DNA of 64,000 bases from Takakia lepidozioides. Taxonomy: Eukaryota > Streptophyta > Takakiopsida > Takakiales > Takakiaceae. The notes under the pieces are model-generated. The model did no database searches and had not been told where the DNA came from. It was given only the letters and a program-made list of their open reading frames with translations. This document shows, piece by piece, positions 45,660 through 55,404 of the stretch. The stretch lies in the NCBI GenBank assembly GCA_030704615.1, contig CM060731.1, forward strand, positions 62,662,756 to 62,726,755, given 5' to 3'. Made by a program: the position numbers and the translations under genes. Numbering within the stretch: position 1 is the stretch's first letter; every line of letters begins with the position of its first letter.

Positions 45660-46768
45660 CATTTCATGTTTGTAGTCCCTGTTGGGTGTGTAATGATACT
45701 CATAGAAGTGTGTATGATACTCACGTTACCAGTTTTGTACATTTGGGCCATGACAGTTTAAGTGATGTCCGGCAACCATGTATGTTGGCATTTAGTCTTG
45801 CTCATATGCAGGTGTGCCGTGACGGTCTCCAATTTGAATGCAATATTCCATTTCCTGACTTGTCGTCGTGTCCGTCCACCTTCTATGTGTATGTGTGATG
45901 GTCTTTGGTCTCCCTGTTGCCTCGTCTATTTGGTTCATTAGCGTGATGTTGTGCATGCATCGTGGTCTGTGTTCTGAGTGTCGCCCAGTATCATTGCTTC
46001 TCAATTCCCCCTGCATATGGGTGAACCACTAAAACCAGTAGAATGCATCAGAACCATATTTTCAGCTTAGAATGCAAGTCAGTTGGACAACTCACACAAA
46101 CCACTACAAGTGCTCATTTGCAGTGCTTTCCTACTGTAGTGCAACCAACTAGCATAGTGGCAGCGGAGTTGGCCAAAGCAGTCCCGAGATGGCACAAGCA
46201 CTCTGCGTCTTTCCACTAGCAGTCGTACCCCTCACTGCCATTGCGTGGGGACGACGCCACGCGTCGACCCACACACTCTCCACGTGGTCCCCGTGGATTC
46301 GTCTGCCGGCAGTTGTGCAGTCGACTTCGCCAGTGGCTGTTGCCACGTGACATGCAGCACTCCAAGTTATGTGGCCGACTGCGATGTGGCGTCTTGAGCC
46401 CGTGGCCACGCGGCGGCATTACCGCTCGTCGCGGCGCCGCCACATCGGCATCCACGTCCGCATCCACGTCCGCGTCCATGTGTCACCGCGCCCCGGGTGA
46501 GTCAGTCCACTCATCCGGAGGGAAAAGTCAAAGTCAGCTCAAAACATCAGACACACGGGCGGCCCGCCTGGTTACGCCACGTGGTTCTTCAGCATTAATC
46601 GCATTAATCGCTGAGCAGTTGTTCGCGCGTCTACGTCCTTTACCACTCCAATCATTGGATGTCCAACCCAACTACCACGTCTGTTGTAACTGGTCTGTTG
46701 TAACTTCCAGTCGATCCCTGTTTTTTGACTTTTACGACTCAAAATGAGTCGTTACCCCAGTGGTAAAT
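45660..46768. other. Right subterminal region of the CACTA element
   Basis: 3' flank of the TnpA-like gene and GC-rich noncoding sequence. A fold-back CACTACAAGTG ... CTACTGTAGTG lies at about 46101-46142. Tandem CATCCACGTCCG words occur near 46450. No gene supported. Confidence 0.5.
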
Positions 46769-46787
46769 GACACGAATGCTTCTAGTG
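46769..46787 (-). repeat. Right terminal inverted repeat of the CACTA element
   Basis: GACACGAATGCTTCTAGTG, exact complement of the left end. Inside it a fold-back ACGACTC-AAAAT-GAGTCGT lies at about 46734-46752, sharing the CGACT word with the left subterminal region. Confidence 0.95.
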
Positions 46788-47420
46788 AGCCTGACACAGC
46801 TTGTCACAGCCTTACACAGCCTTACACAGCCTATCACAGCCTATCACAATCAGTCACAGCCCGACATAGCCCGACACAGCCAGTTACAGCTCGGCACAGT
46901 CACAGCCCATCACAGCTTGGCACAGCCCGTCACAGCGTTCACAGGGAATGGTTATCATTGGCAGAGAACAACTATGTGGGAACGACATCTGCAGAGGGAA
47001 CGTGCGTTCTGTCTTGGATGACAGTTAGTTAGTTAGGCGGTTAGAACAGCTTGTAGGTAGAATAGACAGAGTAACGACATGGACAGGGTCACTTCTGAGA
47101 TCACTTCTTGGACGTCACTGGGAAGATCACGGCTTGGACATGGTTTCTGGCATCATGGTGGAGAGCACAATCTTGGAGCACAGGGATGGAGATTACATAG
47201 AGGAGGAGATACGGTGAGATGATGCTTGATTCATGCAAGCTGTAGAGATGCACTATAAAGCAAATTAGAGACGCCATGGCTTCGGCCTAATACATGATAG
47301 ATATTAATATGATTCATATTTCATATTCACACCGTGTAGAGAGATATGAGTGAAGCTGTGGAATTAATGCTTGAGTAGTTGGAACATGGTAAATTGCAAA
47401 GCAATCTGATACTTGAAAGA
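46788..47420 (+). mobile_element. Right half of the split 5' LTR
   Basis: It resumes in the CACAGCC minisatellite (46788-46940) and follows the 12480-12960 LTR order (GAACAAC, TTAGAGACGCCATGGCTTCG, GTGTAGAGAGATATGAGTGA). A TATA-like CTATAAAG at 47253-47260 precedes the R-like region. The right edge is approximate; I found no clear primer site after it. Confidence 0.78.
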
Positions 47421-47554
47421 AATCCATGCATATATGAGAGATACTACAGAAGAGAGTTTTGGTTATTGCCTCATTAAGGATATGAAAGACATGGGACATG
47501 AGTGATGAAATGGAAGCTAGACTCCACAGATATTCAGCGAAAAGATAAAGTTAT

Positions 47555-49430
47555 TTGAAAGTTAATTATGCATATCTCTGGGAGAGAGGAATAGACATAA
47601 GGGAATCATCTGGATCTCTCACTCCATTAAGGCCAGAGAGTACATCACCCATACCGGAAGAACCAGAGTTGGATGCCACTCATTCTTATTCTTTACAAGA
47701 AAGATTAAGGGATTTGGTACAGGAAGAAGATCAGCCATGAGGGGAAAGATCTGAGGTACATCCTTGGTTAAAGATTTGACAGAAATCTTTGATTAGAGTT
47801 GGCATGGAACACCAAGAGCAGGAACTCCAGTTTTTGAGACAGAAGACAAAGAAGGAGAGGAAGATGTGACAGAGCCAACGGAGAGTTCAGACTCTCCAAC
47901 ACCACTGCAGTTGAGTTATATGAGTGAGGAAGAAGAAATCCAAGAGAAGAACTTGGAAGATGAAAACAGAGAGAAGAATTTGGAAGATAAAGAGTATGAA
48001 GAAGTAGACCCAACAGTTGACTAAAACCAAGACATCCGAACCTGTTGGACCTAGATCAAGTGGAGTACTTGGATCATAGGCCAACAAAGGTGTCGACTCA
48101 GGGGGATCAGGCAGGCAGCTTGGATCTGGCTCTGGGGGACAGGTAGTGTGGGAAGTAGTGCAACTGGAGCTGGGGGTACTACAAGTACAGGGGGGCCAAT
48201 AGCAGGGAGTGCTCAGGGGCCAACACCTGGTGGAAGTTCCACCACTACTACAGCAGGTCCTCAAGGACTAACACCTACAGGAGGACCAGCACCTGTCAAA
48301 GGGCAGGGTGTAGGGCCACAGATGGCGGTATCTCCAACACGGGCAAAGCTATCTTTTCCAATATATGCAGGAAAAGGGGATCCTGATGTATACATCAGCC
48401 AATTTGAGCACATGTGTATTGTGAACAATGAGAATGACGATGGTGCCAAAATGAGACTATTTCCTTATTCACTTATCAAGAAAACAAGTGAATGGTATGT
48501 AAGGTTTCCTAATAATCATTTCCTAAGATGGAATGGCCTTAGTACAACATTCCAAAACACGTTCAGGATAAGCAAAACTGAGGATGAAGTGTATGGGAGT
48601 TTACAACAGTTAAGGCAAAAGTAGCATGAAACTGTTGAAGAATATATGGAGAAAATGGAGTTAATGATGAAAAAGCTGGCTGCTGTACCAGCACCATGAT
48701 TATAGAAGACTTGGTTTGTGAGTGGACTAAGACCGGAATTATAAAAGAAAGTGGATATGCTACCCCATAATACAGTGGAGGAGGCATTCGAAACAGCCAA
48801 CAAAATTGAGCAACTGGGAATGCTCAAGAGAGATAAGAGGGAGGATGATGACTCCGAAGATGAGTCAGATGAGGAAGAAGAGAAAGAGCTCAGGAGGAAG
48901 AGCAAGAAGAAGGAAAAGTTGAAGAGGGACAACTATGAAAAAAGATTGGAAGAAATCTTGAAAAAGTATGCCACAGAGGCTGCAACACATTGGAGGAAGG
49001 GTGTTTGGTGTGCAAAATGCCAGAATGAAGGTTATACCACAGCTGAATGCCACATGAAGGAGAAACATTGTACTATCTGTAAAATGGATAACCATTCTAC
49101 TGAGAATTGTTATTACAACAGAAGGACAGCTGCAAGAGAACCTAGGCAAGTGAGGGTGCATCAAGTGCAACCACAGCCAAGAAGAAACAATGACCAGGAC
49201 CACTATGGTAGGCCTGGTGGGTATAACAATGGTGTGGCAAAAAGATGTAATCCAAGAGGGAATTACCAGCCAAAGAATCAGGATTATAGAAATAATCCCA
49301 AAATAGACCAAGGGCAACGACACAATGGTGAAGAACTGTGTTACTATTGTAACCAGGCAGGACATCGCAAAGCAGCCTGTCCATTCTGGATGAGACACCA
49401 GAATGAGAGACTTTCTCTCGGCCTTCACAC
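47555..49430 (+). pseudogene. Retrotransposon gag with three CCHC-type knuckles, decayed
   Basis: Follows the split LTR. 47555-48020 is acidic with stops. 48148-48624 is the gag body (KLSFPIYAGKGDPDVYISQF, RLFPYSLIKKTSEWYVRF, TTFQNTFRISKTEDEVYGSL), stopped by TAG 48622 while coding-like sequence continues. 48751-49430 is highly charged and then carries CAKCQNEGYTTAEC (Tyr at the His position), CTICKMDNHSTENC and CYYCNQAGHRKAAC. These knuckles bind RNA during packaging. After about 49400 the gag frame ends in unrelated sequence and no pol follows. Confidence 0.82.
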
Positions 49431-49989
49431 GCTTAAACAGAGACGGTGGATACCTCTCTCTTGCAGTAGTCCATATTCCAATGTATGAGAATCGCAACAT
49501 TATGTGCAGTCGGGCAGAAGCATTGTCTTCAAACAATTCTCTGTCCCGACATCATAACTCGACATCTCTCAATGTGGCTCGCAAGAACCCCGTTACTCAT
49601 CAAATCTTTGGCAATGACAAGGTGATGAGTGTCTTCTTCCACATCATAAGCCTCCTAATTTATCCTTCCTTCTGGGATTACAAGCTCGTAAAGTATTACG
49701 ACTCCAAATACATATCATCTCTATTCATTTGGCATATTGTCATTAGAATCATACCATGTATTGCTTTGATGAGAATGTATCAGTAAGGAAGGTTGTCTCA
49801 TTTGTCACATCTGTCTTTCTCGCGTCTAGCAAGTTCCGCATTTTGCAGTGGCCTCTAGTACAAGAGAAAATAACATTAAAAGAGGGAAACGGGGAGGCTA
49901 GGCCTCGGGAGGAAGAGATAAAGGTTTAGAACGGAGCATGAAAAAGACCTCCACAACAGAGGGATCGGGAGGCTGGGATTAGGAGGATT
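49431..49989. other. Junction region between gag and LINE fragments
   Basis: A short open frame (49403-49786) has no recognisable domain and changes character from the gag. Nothing supported here. Confidence 0.4.
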
Positions 49990-51030
49990 TTGGAGGGAGA
50001 TTTCAATATGGAGAGAAAAGATAGATTTAGGGGAGATTATCAAGGAATTTCGGACTTCGAAATGAACTTTTGGGCTGCCTTTTGTATGTCTGTGGGGCTG
50101 TTGGATGCTTCGGCTCCAGGACTTGGGGAGTTGTGATATACTTCGTTAAATAACTGTGACCAACCCGCTTTACGTCTAGCACGTCTGGACATGTTTTATT
50201 GCTCTTCAGCCTTACTTAACTGGTCTAAATGCATCCCTCTAAGTCCAATCTTCCCGGATTTTGATCAGTTGCCGTGGAGATTGAATTAGTGCTAGGGTTA
50301 GGGGGAGAGGATATGGTAAGCTTAACCCCGCTATCTTGAAGGACGAGGTAGTTCTTCAGTCTCTAAAGATGCTTGGAAATCAGCAGCGGATCATTATCAA
50401 TCTCCCACTCTGAAGTTTTTGTCTAAATTCCTAACTATCAGAAAACTCTATCAATAGTTATCTCGAAACAAATCTACATATTCGACCTGTCGGAAGACAG
50501 TTATTTGATAAATTTGCCCCTTCTCACCTCAAGGATGAGGCTAGCTGGAGAGCCTTCATTCACAATATCCCTTGTTCTTTATCCTCCTTTGATAAAGATT
50601 ATGGTGTCTCATTTTATGATGGAAGAAGTAGGGATGGCAGTCGAAGCACTGGTGCCTATGAAAACCCCAAGACTGGACGGTATGCCAGTGGAGTTTTCTA
50701 AAGCCCTTTGGCTCACCATCGGAGAGGAATTCCTCCTTATGGGCAATGATATCTTAAGCAAGAAAATTATGTATTTGCAAAATTCGGAAGGACTTTTCAC
50801 TCTAATGTATCTTTAAAAAATAAAATGATATGGACAATATTTCAAACTATTGTCCAATCACCCTGTTGAACTCTATCTACAAAATCATAGCAAAGGCACT
50901 GACTTTAAGGTTGCATCGAGAGGCCAAGAGGCTTACTGTGGGGATACCCAAACAACAAGCAAAACTGAAGAGTTTGATAGTGGGGATATCACCCTGTGAA
51001 GAAGCAGTAAGCAAAATGAAGAGTAGAAAG
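49990..51030 (+). mobile_element. LINE fragment: endonuclease end and RT start, decayed
   Basis: GDFNM at about 49996 is the metal-binding motif of LINE endonucleases, followed by RLDMFYCSSA (about 50185). Further on, PKTPRLDGMPVEFSKALWLT (50667-50726) and NYCPITLLNSIYKIIAKALT (about 50840-50900) are the RT N-terminal motifs of plant LINEs. Many stops; cut off by the solo LTR at 51040. Confidence 0.75.
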
Positions 51031-51039
51031 AGCATTAAG

Positions 51040-51765
51040 TGTCGCGGCCCTTTGCCTTGAGGGCAGGGGGTCGGGACACAAAAGGGGCTGCCCCTGTGGT
51101 GGGGGCAGTAGCAACAATAGGTACGGGGGCTGAAGCACCCTTGAGTGCCTTGGCTCAAGGAGGCGGAGGCGCTCACTAGGTGGAGTTCCACACACCGGGT
51201 TGCGGTGGGGGTGGTTCCACGAGGGGTGGTGGTAGCTTAGTGGGTCTTAATGGGGGTGGCGTAGGACTCACCAAGGGGCGGAGACCTTGTGGTGGGAGTC
51301 GTGGGGAGTCTTGGGACTCATCACGGTCCATTGGGGCCATGGTGGGTGGGCCAAGACTCACCGCGACTCATCACCGCGAGTCAAGGGTCTTCGTGGTGGT
51401 TCGCCATAAAATGACTGGGTTGTTTGTGAAACCCCCGTGGACAGTCGCAGAAGTATATATAGGGAGTAGTAACCCCGAGAACGGTGCAAGCCCGTTGGTG
51501 ACCAAAAACTAGTGAGTAAGCGTGCGAGCCGGAAAGCGACCAAGGTGTGGGGAGCTGTTCCGGACTGCCGACAACCAAAGGGAATTTTTGCTAGGCCCAA
51601 AGTGAGCGAGGGTCTTGTGGAAGAGCGAAGGGGAGCGTACCGTTATGCCCCGGTGAGCAACCGAAGCTCCGAGTTGGTCTGGCGGCCAGTTTGGGAGTTA
51701 GGCGCGCGCATCAAAGCGAGTAACTATGACTTGAAGGGGAGCTTACCGAAGTGAGGTACGCGACA
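51040..51765 (+). mobile_element. Solo LTR of the chromovirus family
   Basis: 726 bp matching the LTRs at 17872 and 24117, here in sense orientation on the plus strand (TGTCGCGGCC to GTACGCGACA, TATA box GTATATATAGG at about 51453). Flanks TTAAG (51035-51039) and CTAAG (51766-51770) are a 5-bp duplication with one change. LTR-LTR recombination left one LTR. More diverged than the pair at 17872/24117, so older. Confidence 0.93.
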
Positions 51766-51770
51766 CTAAG

Positions 51771-52649
51771 AGTAGGGAGCCACTGTAGACGCTGAGAATG
51801 ATGATGGGATGCATATCGCTTAGATGAGTGAGAAGACATGACTACTTTAACTGTTTGCAGCTATAGAGGTAAAACTAAATTATGAAGATGAAGATGGAGT
51901 TCTAAAATTTGAGCTAAGTCTTGAGCTTCTGGTCACGAGCACGTTGGTGACGCCAATTACAATCACCCTCCTCACTTTATGTATGGGATTTCCCATTGCA
52001 TGGGAATGGCGTCTTTCCAATGGACATGTATGTTCGAAATATGGGTGCCGACCAAGCTGCCCTTGCCCTAGGTGATGTTGAATACCTAGTACAGTTGCCC
52101 CTTATGCCGATCTGAAGCTCTGGGAAGAATTGCACATAGGGAAGCCTATGTTTTTTTTTCCCTCAATCATCAGATGAAAATATATGTTTAACTACAAAGA
52201 TCTGATGCTGGGGATTTAGTACCCACATAGACCCAAGAACATCTTGATTTCCACAAATTCAAGAGTGTGTGAGCTCTCAAGCATGACCACTAATCATGAC
52301 ACATCCAGTTTGGTAGTTCAGTAGAGAGAGAGAGGAGAGAGGAGAAAAAGGTAAAATTTGACAATTTTAGAGTAGAGTTTGTTATGCCACATCGTGTAGA
52401 GAGGGCTATTTGAATCCATTGAACGGTTAAGATGAAGGATTCTATGGGCAGTTTTGCAAAGGGAAGCAGAAATCTTAGCGGAGCGATATTTTCTCCAAAT
52501 GTCTTTCCAAATCTGTTTTTAAGCCTCCTAGTTTTGAAAACTGTCCCGCCATCTGTGCTGCCATCTATGCAAGAACGATTCTTTGGGACATTTGGACAAG
52601 TAACCCAGCTTGACAGAACAAGCCAAGAATGGGGATCTACCCCGATCCA
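51771..52649. other. Unassigned spacer
   Basis: No gene seen. A short GA-rich run lies at 52325-52345. Flank of the solo LTR; it may be worn LINE sequence. Confidence 0.4.
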
Positions 52650-54560
52650 TCAATGACTATTCCCCTGGGTCAAATTGCAGAGCTGCCAAGGGGTGTGATA
52701 GGAACCATTGGAAGTTGGCGTGCGAGGCCATTGCATCTCGTGTTCTTGCAGAGGCACATGATTGGCCCTACCTTTCCCATCTATGACCTGAATAGGAACT
52801 AGCGTCTTTATGTCTACTTTGTCCATCCCCTTCATGTTTAAGTTGCCGAAGATATCAGACATGAAATTAATACCAAATGTTGTAGTATCCTGAATAGAAA
52901 GGACAAATATAGCAGTGGGTGGAGCGGAATGAGTGCACCCCATGCAGACTGACAAGGTCTGTGGGTCATTTTATCCTGCAGCAGTGGTAAGAAATAGGGT
53001 GGGATTTGTTCTAGTACGATGGTCTGCCAATAACGACGTCTTCTGAGGCCTACCAAGGAAGAAACTAGTGGAGTTGAGAGGAAGTCTCCTTGCTCCTAGT
53101 TATTAGCCATGTGAATGAGCCCAACACTCTCCCAACCTGCCCATTTTGATTTTAGTGCCAGCAAGACCTCCGAGTCCATGTTGTAATTCGTGAATATCGG
53201 TTGCCTAAAGCACTCAGCAAAATTTGTTGGTATTCTCTGAGTGAGGGCCGTATGCATCAAACTCCATGATTTCCAAATTGATGGCCAGGGTCGTGAGAGC
53301 CCATGATGCACGCTTCTTTACCTTCCCCTTGCACAATCCATCTGAGCGAGGTAGACCACAGGGGTGATGATCGCAATATAGTGCCAACGAGGTATGGGTG
53401 AATTAACATGCCCCAAAGGCTATGAACATTTTGTAAAGCTCTTGGGATCCATTTTGCCAATAAGCCCTTGGTTTTGGGGATGAGGAGGTGGCGCCCCACA
53501 GGAAATTCCTCATCAAGACTGATTTTTTTGATTAGTCCAAAATCCGGTGCCCAGACCATAGCAAAAAACCATGTCAAGGCAAACAACACCTGATTGAGTA
53601 CTAATGCCTTTCCAGCCGGTGATAGCATGGATGAGCTCCAAAAAGCTTGCTAGTATTTATGTTTAAGCTTTTGTAGGACTCCTTCAAACCTTTGATCATC
53701 AGTGAGGTCGAGGCCTACTTGATAACCCAGTAAGGTGTGGGTTGACCGTCTGCCAACCATCTGAGGCCGAATTCTTTTCCCCATGGTTGACAATGCCTAT
53801 TGCAAGTGTTGAGCTGAAGGCCCATTGATTTTGTCCAGTTGATCTTTAATCCTGAGGCTAGACAATACATGTAAGGCTTGCAAATAGCTCGATTAATGCT
53901 GTTTTCCTCAACGTTGTCCAACAACAACATTGTATCATCTGCATACATTGAGAGATTAACCATGTCTGGAAGAGCAGGGTGAGTAGGAAAAATATGAAGG
54001 TATATAATGTCGTCTCTGACTTGTAGAAGGTGCCCTAGACTATTTGTAGCTATTAGAACTCGTATTAGAACTAAGAAGGGACCTAACGGACAACCTTGAC
54101 AAATAGAATGTGGTAGAGGAAAGATTCCAAAATCGTGCCGTTCACCATAACCTTGCTCGAAGCTGATGACAACAGGATTTGAATCCAAGAGAGGAAGGGA
54201 CCATTGAGCCCATCTTTTGACAACGCTCTACCCCTGGTCCCTGGTGTCCCCTGGACACCCGCATTATTTATAGGGCCCACCCCCCAAAGAGGGCAGTAGC
54301 CGCAAGGCAAAGTGGCTCTTAGTTACGCCGGCCTCGGCCGGAGTCTTGTCTCTCTCTCTTCTCTCTGACAACGTTTGTAGCAGAAACTCCCAGTCAATGG
54401 AGTCAAATGACTTTCCGAAATCAAGCATAAGAAAAGCCAGTGGCTGGTTGTTTTGAGTGGCCCTATGTAGTGCCTCATAAGCCAACAAGATATTGTCCAA
54501 AATCATAACAAATTCTGTTTTGATTCTTCCATATGATTTTGGAGAGTAAGTGGTTATTTT
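52650..54560 (-). mobile_element. LINE reverse transcriptase fragment, decayed
   Basis: Minus strand from about 54560: FVMILDNILLAYEALHRATQ, LAFLMLDFGKSFDSIDWEFL (RT motif A), then after an insertion KRWAQWSLPLLDSN, SICQGCPLGPFLVLI (motif B), VNLSMYADDTMLLLDN (YADD, about 53930), and LSPAGKALVLNQVLFALTWF (about 53570-53630). Frameshifts and stops throughout. Possibly the same family as the plus-strand LINE at 49990. Confidence 0.82.
54226..54365. mobile_element. 140-bp insertion with 8-bp target duplication in the LINE RT
   Basis: TGACAACG at 54218-54225 is repeated at 54366-54373. Removing the insert and one copy joins the RT coding sequence between motif A and motif B in frame. The insert is GC-rich in the middle (GCCGGCCTCGGCCGG), holds a CTATAAATAA word, and ends in a CT-rich run. 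No clear terminal inverted repeats. An 8-bp duplication suggests a hAT-type nonautonomous element. Confidence 0.8.
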
Positions 54561-54733
54561 TCCACCTCCTGAAATATAATTTGGGCTCCAATCTTGTTCT
54601 CAACTAAAAATAAAGAAAAAAGAAAAAAGAAAAAACCATGGAAAAAATAACCATTACAGAAGGCCATAAAGCTAAAGAGTCTCAGCTTTTAGACACTTGG
54701 CAACAACGCCACAGTTCTTCATTGTAGCATTGC

Positions 54734-54879
54734 GACAACGAAGTTGTAGCCTAGTGGTAATGGGCATATACCACCTCCCTTAGAAGTGGTTGTGAGCTCA
54801 ATCCACCCTTGATGTTACACCGGGTGTTTAGTGTTTTACGCTTCGTTCGGTAGGCGTCAAATATGAAATATGAAATAAT
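54734..54879 (+). mobile_element. tRNA-derived SINE with perfect 13-bp target duplication
   Basis: ATTGTAGCATTGC at 54721-54733 is repeated exactly at 54880-54892. The 146-bp insert has an A-box-like TAGCCTAGTGG (about 54748) and a B-box-like GAGCTCAATCC (about 54793), the internal RNA polymerase III promoter spacing of a tRNA, then a unique body and an ATATGAAAT-type tail. Not a working tRNA, since no cloverleaf forms past the B box. Confidence 0.85.
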
Positions 54880-54892
54880 ATTGTAGCATTGC

Positions 54893-55404
54893 TTCATAAT
54901 TTGCAAATTATGGATGAATGAAGGTGCAGCAGACGGTGAATGGATGGAAAGGGGATGAGCGTAAGCCTCCACCGGTTGAAAACGATGCGTCACACCCAAC
55001 TGCAGTTAGTTAAGCCCCTTCCCCCAATACCAACCCCAGTTAGTTAAGCCTCTCTCTGCCCCTCCACTGTCCCTCCTGTCTCTGCAAAATCCTGTGCAGA
55101 TCGTTCGTTATTCTTCGTGTTTGTTGCTTGCCTGCAAATCGCTCACCGAACTGGCTGGATCCCCTTGCATTTTCTGAAGGCTGGATGTCAATTGGAGATT
55201 TTTGAGTGCTAGTAGGTTAGATCATTTGCGATGAAGGTCCCCTTTCTCGAATGGCATTGATGTACTCTTCACGCAAATGGCTGAAAATAGCAGGATTATT
55301 TTGTACGATAGAAGGGTCGTGTCTGGGCTCAAGTGGTAAACCTCCAACTTTTTCCCGGGTCAGTGTCTCAGATTGTTACTTGTTGGAAATCTTGCGTTTT
55401 TGCC
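54893..55404 (+). promoter_or_regulatory. Upstream region and leader of AMP deaminase
   Basis: CT-rich, with a repeated CAGTTAGTTAAGCC word (55002 and 55038) and no strong TATA box. Transcription probably starts in the CT-rich stretch around 55050-55090. Inference from position. Confidence 0.4.

Larger units (their letters stand above)
31459..46787 (+). mobile_element. CACTA (En/Spm) DNA transposon, 15,329 bp
   Basis: The left end CACTAGAAGCATTCGTGTC (31459-31477) and right end at 46769-46787 are exact reverse complements over 19 bp. The three bases outside, AGC (31456-31458 and 46788-46790), are duplicated, as CACTA transposases do. Joining the flanks restores a continuous CACAGCC minisatellite. 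Inside are a TNP2-type transposase gene (-), a TnpA-like gene (+) in head-to-head layout, and captured sequences between them. Ends, duplication and both typical genes agree, so this is secure. Confidence 0.95.

Noticed and set aside
46101-46142. CACTA ... TAGTG pair as transposon ends
   Set aside because: Only about 40 bp apart, with no genes between; the exact 19-bp ends at 31459 and 46769 with AGC duplication are far better.
49403-49786. 127-aa frame after the gag
   Set aside because: Different frame from the gag and no known motif; not supported as a gene.
54734-54810. Possible true tRNA gene
   Set aside because: Only A- and B-box-like words are present; no complete cloverleaf, and it lies inside a duplication-flanked SINE.
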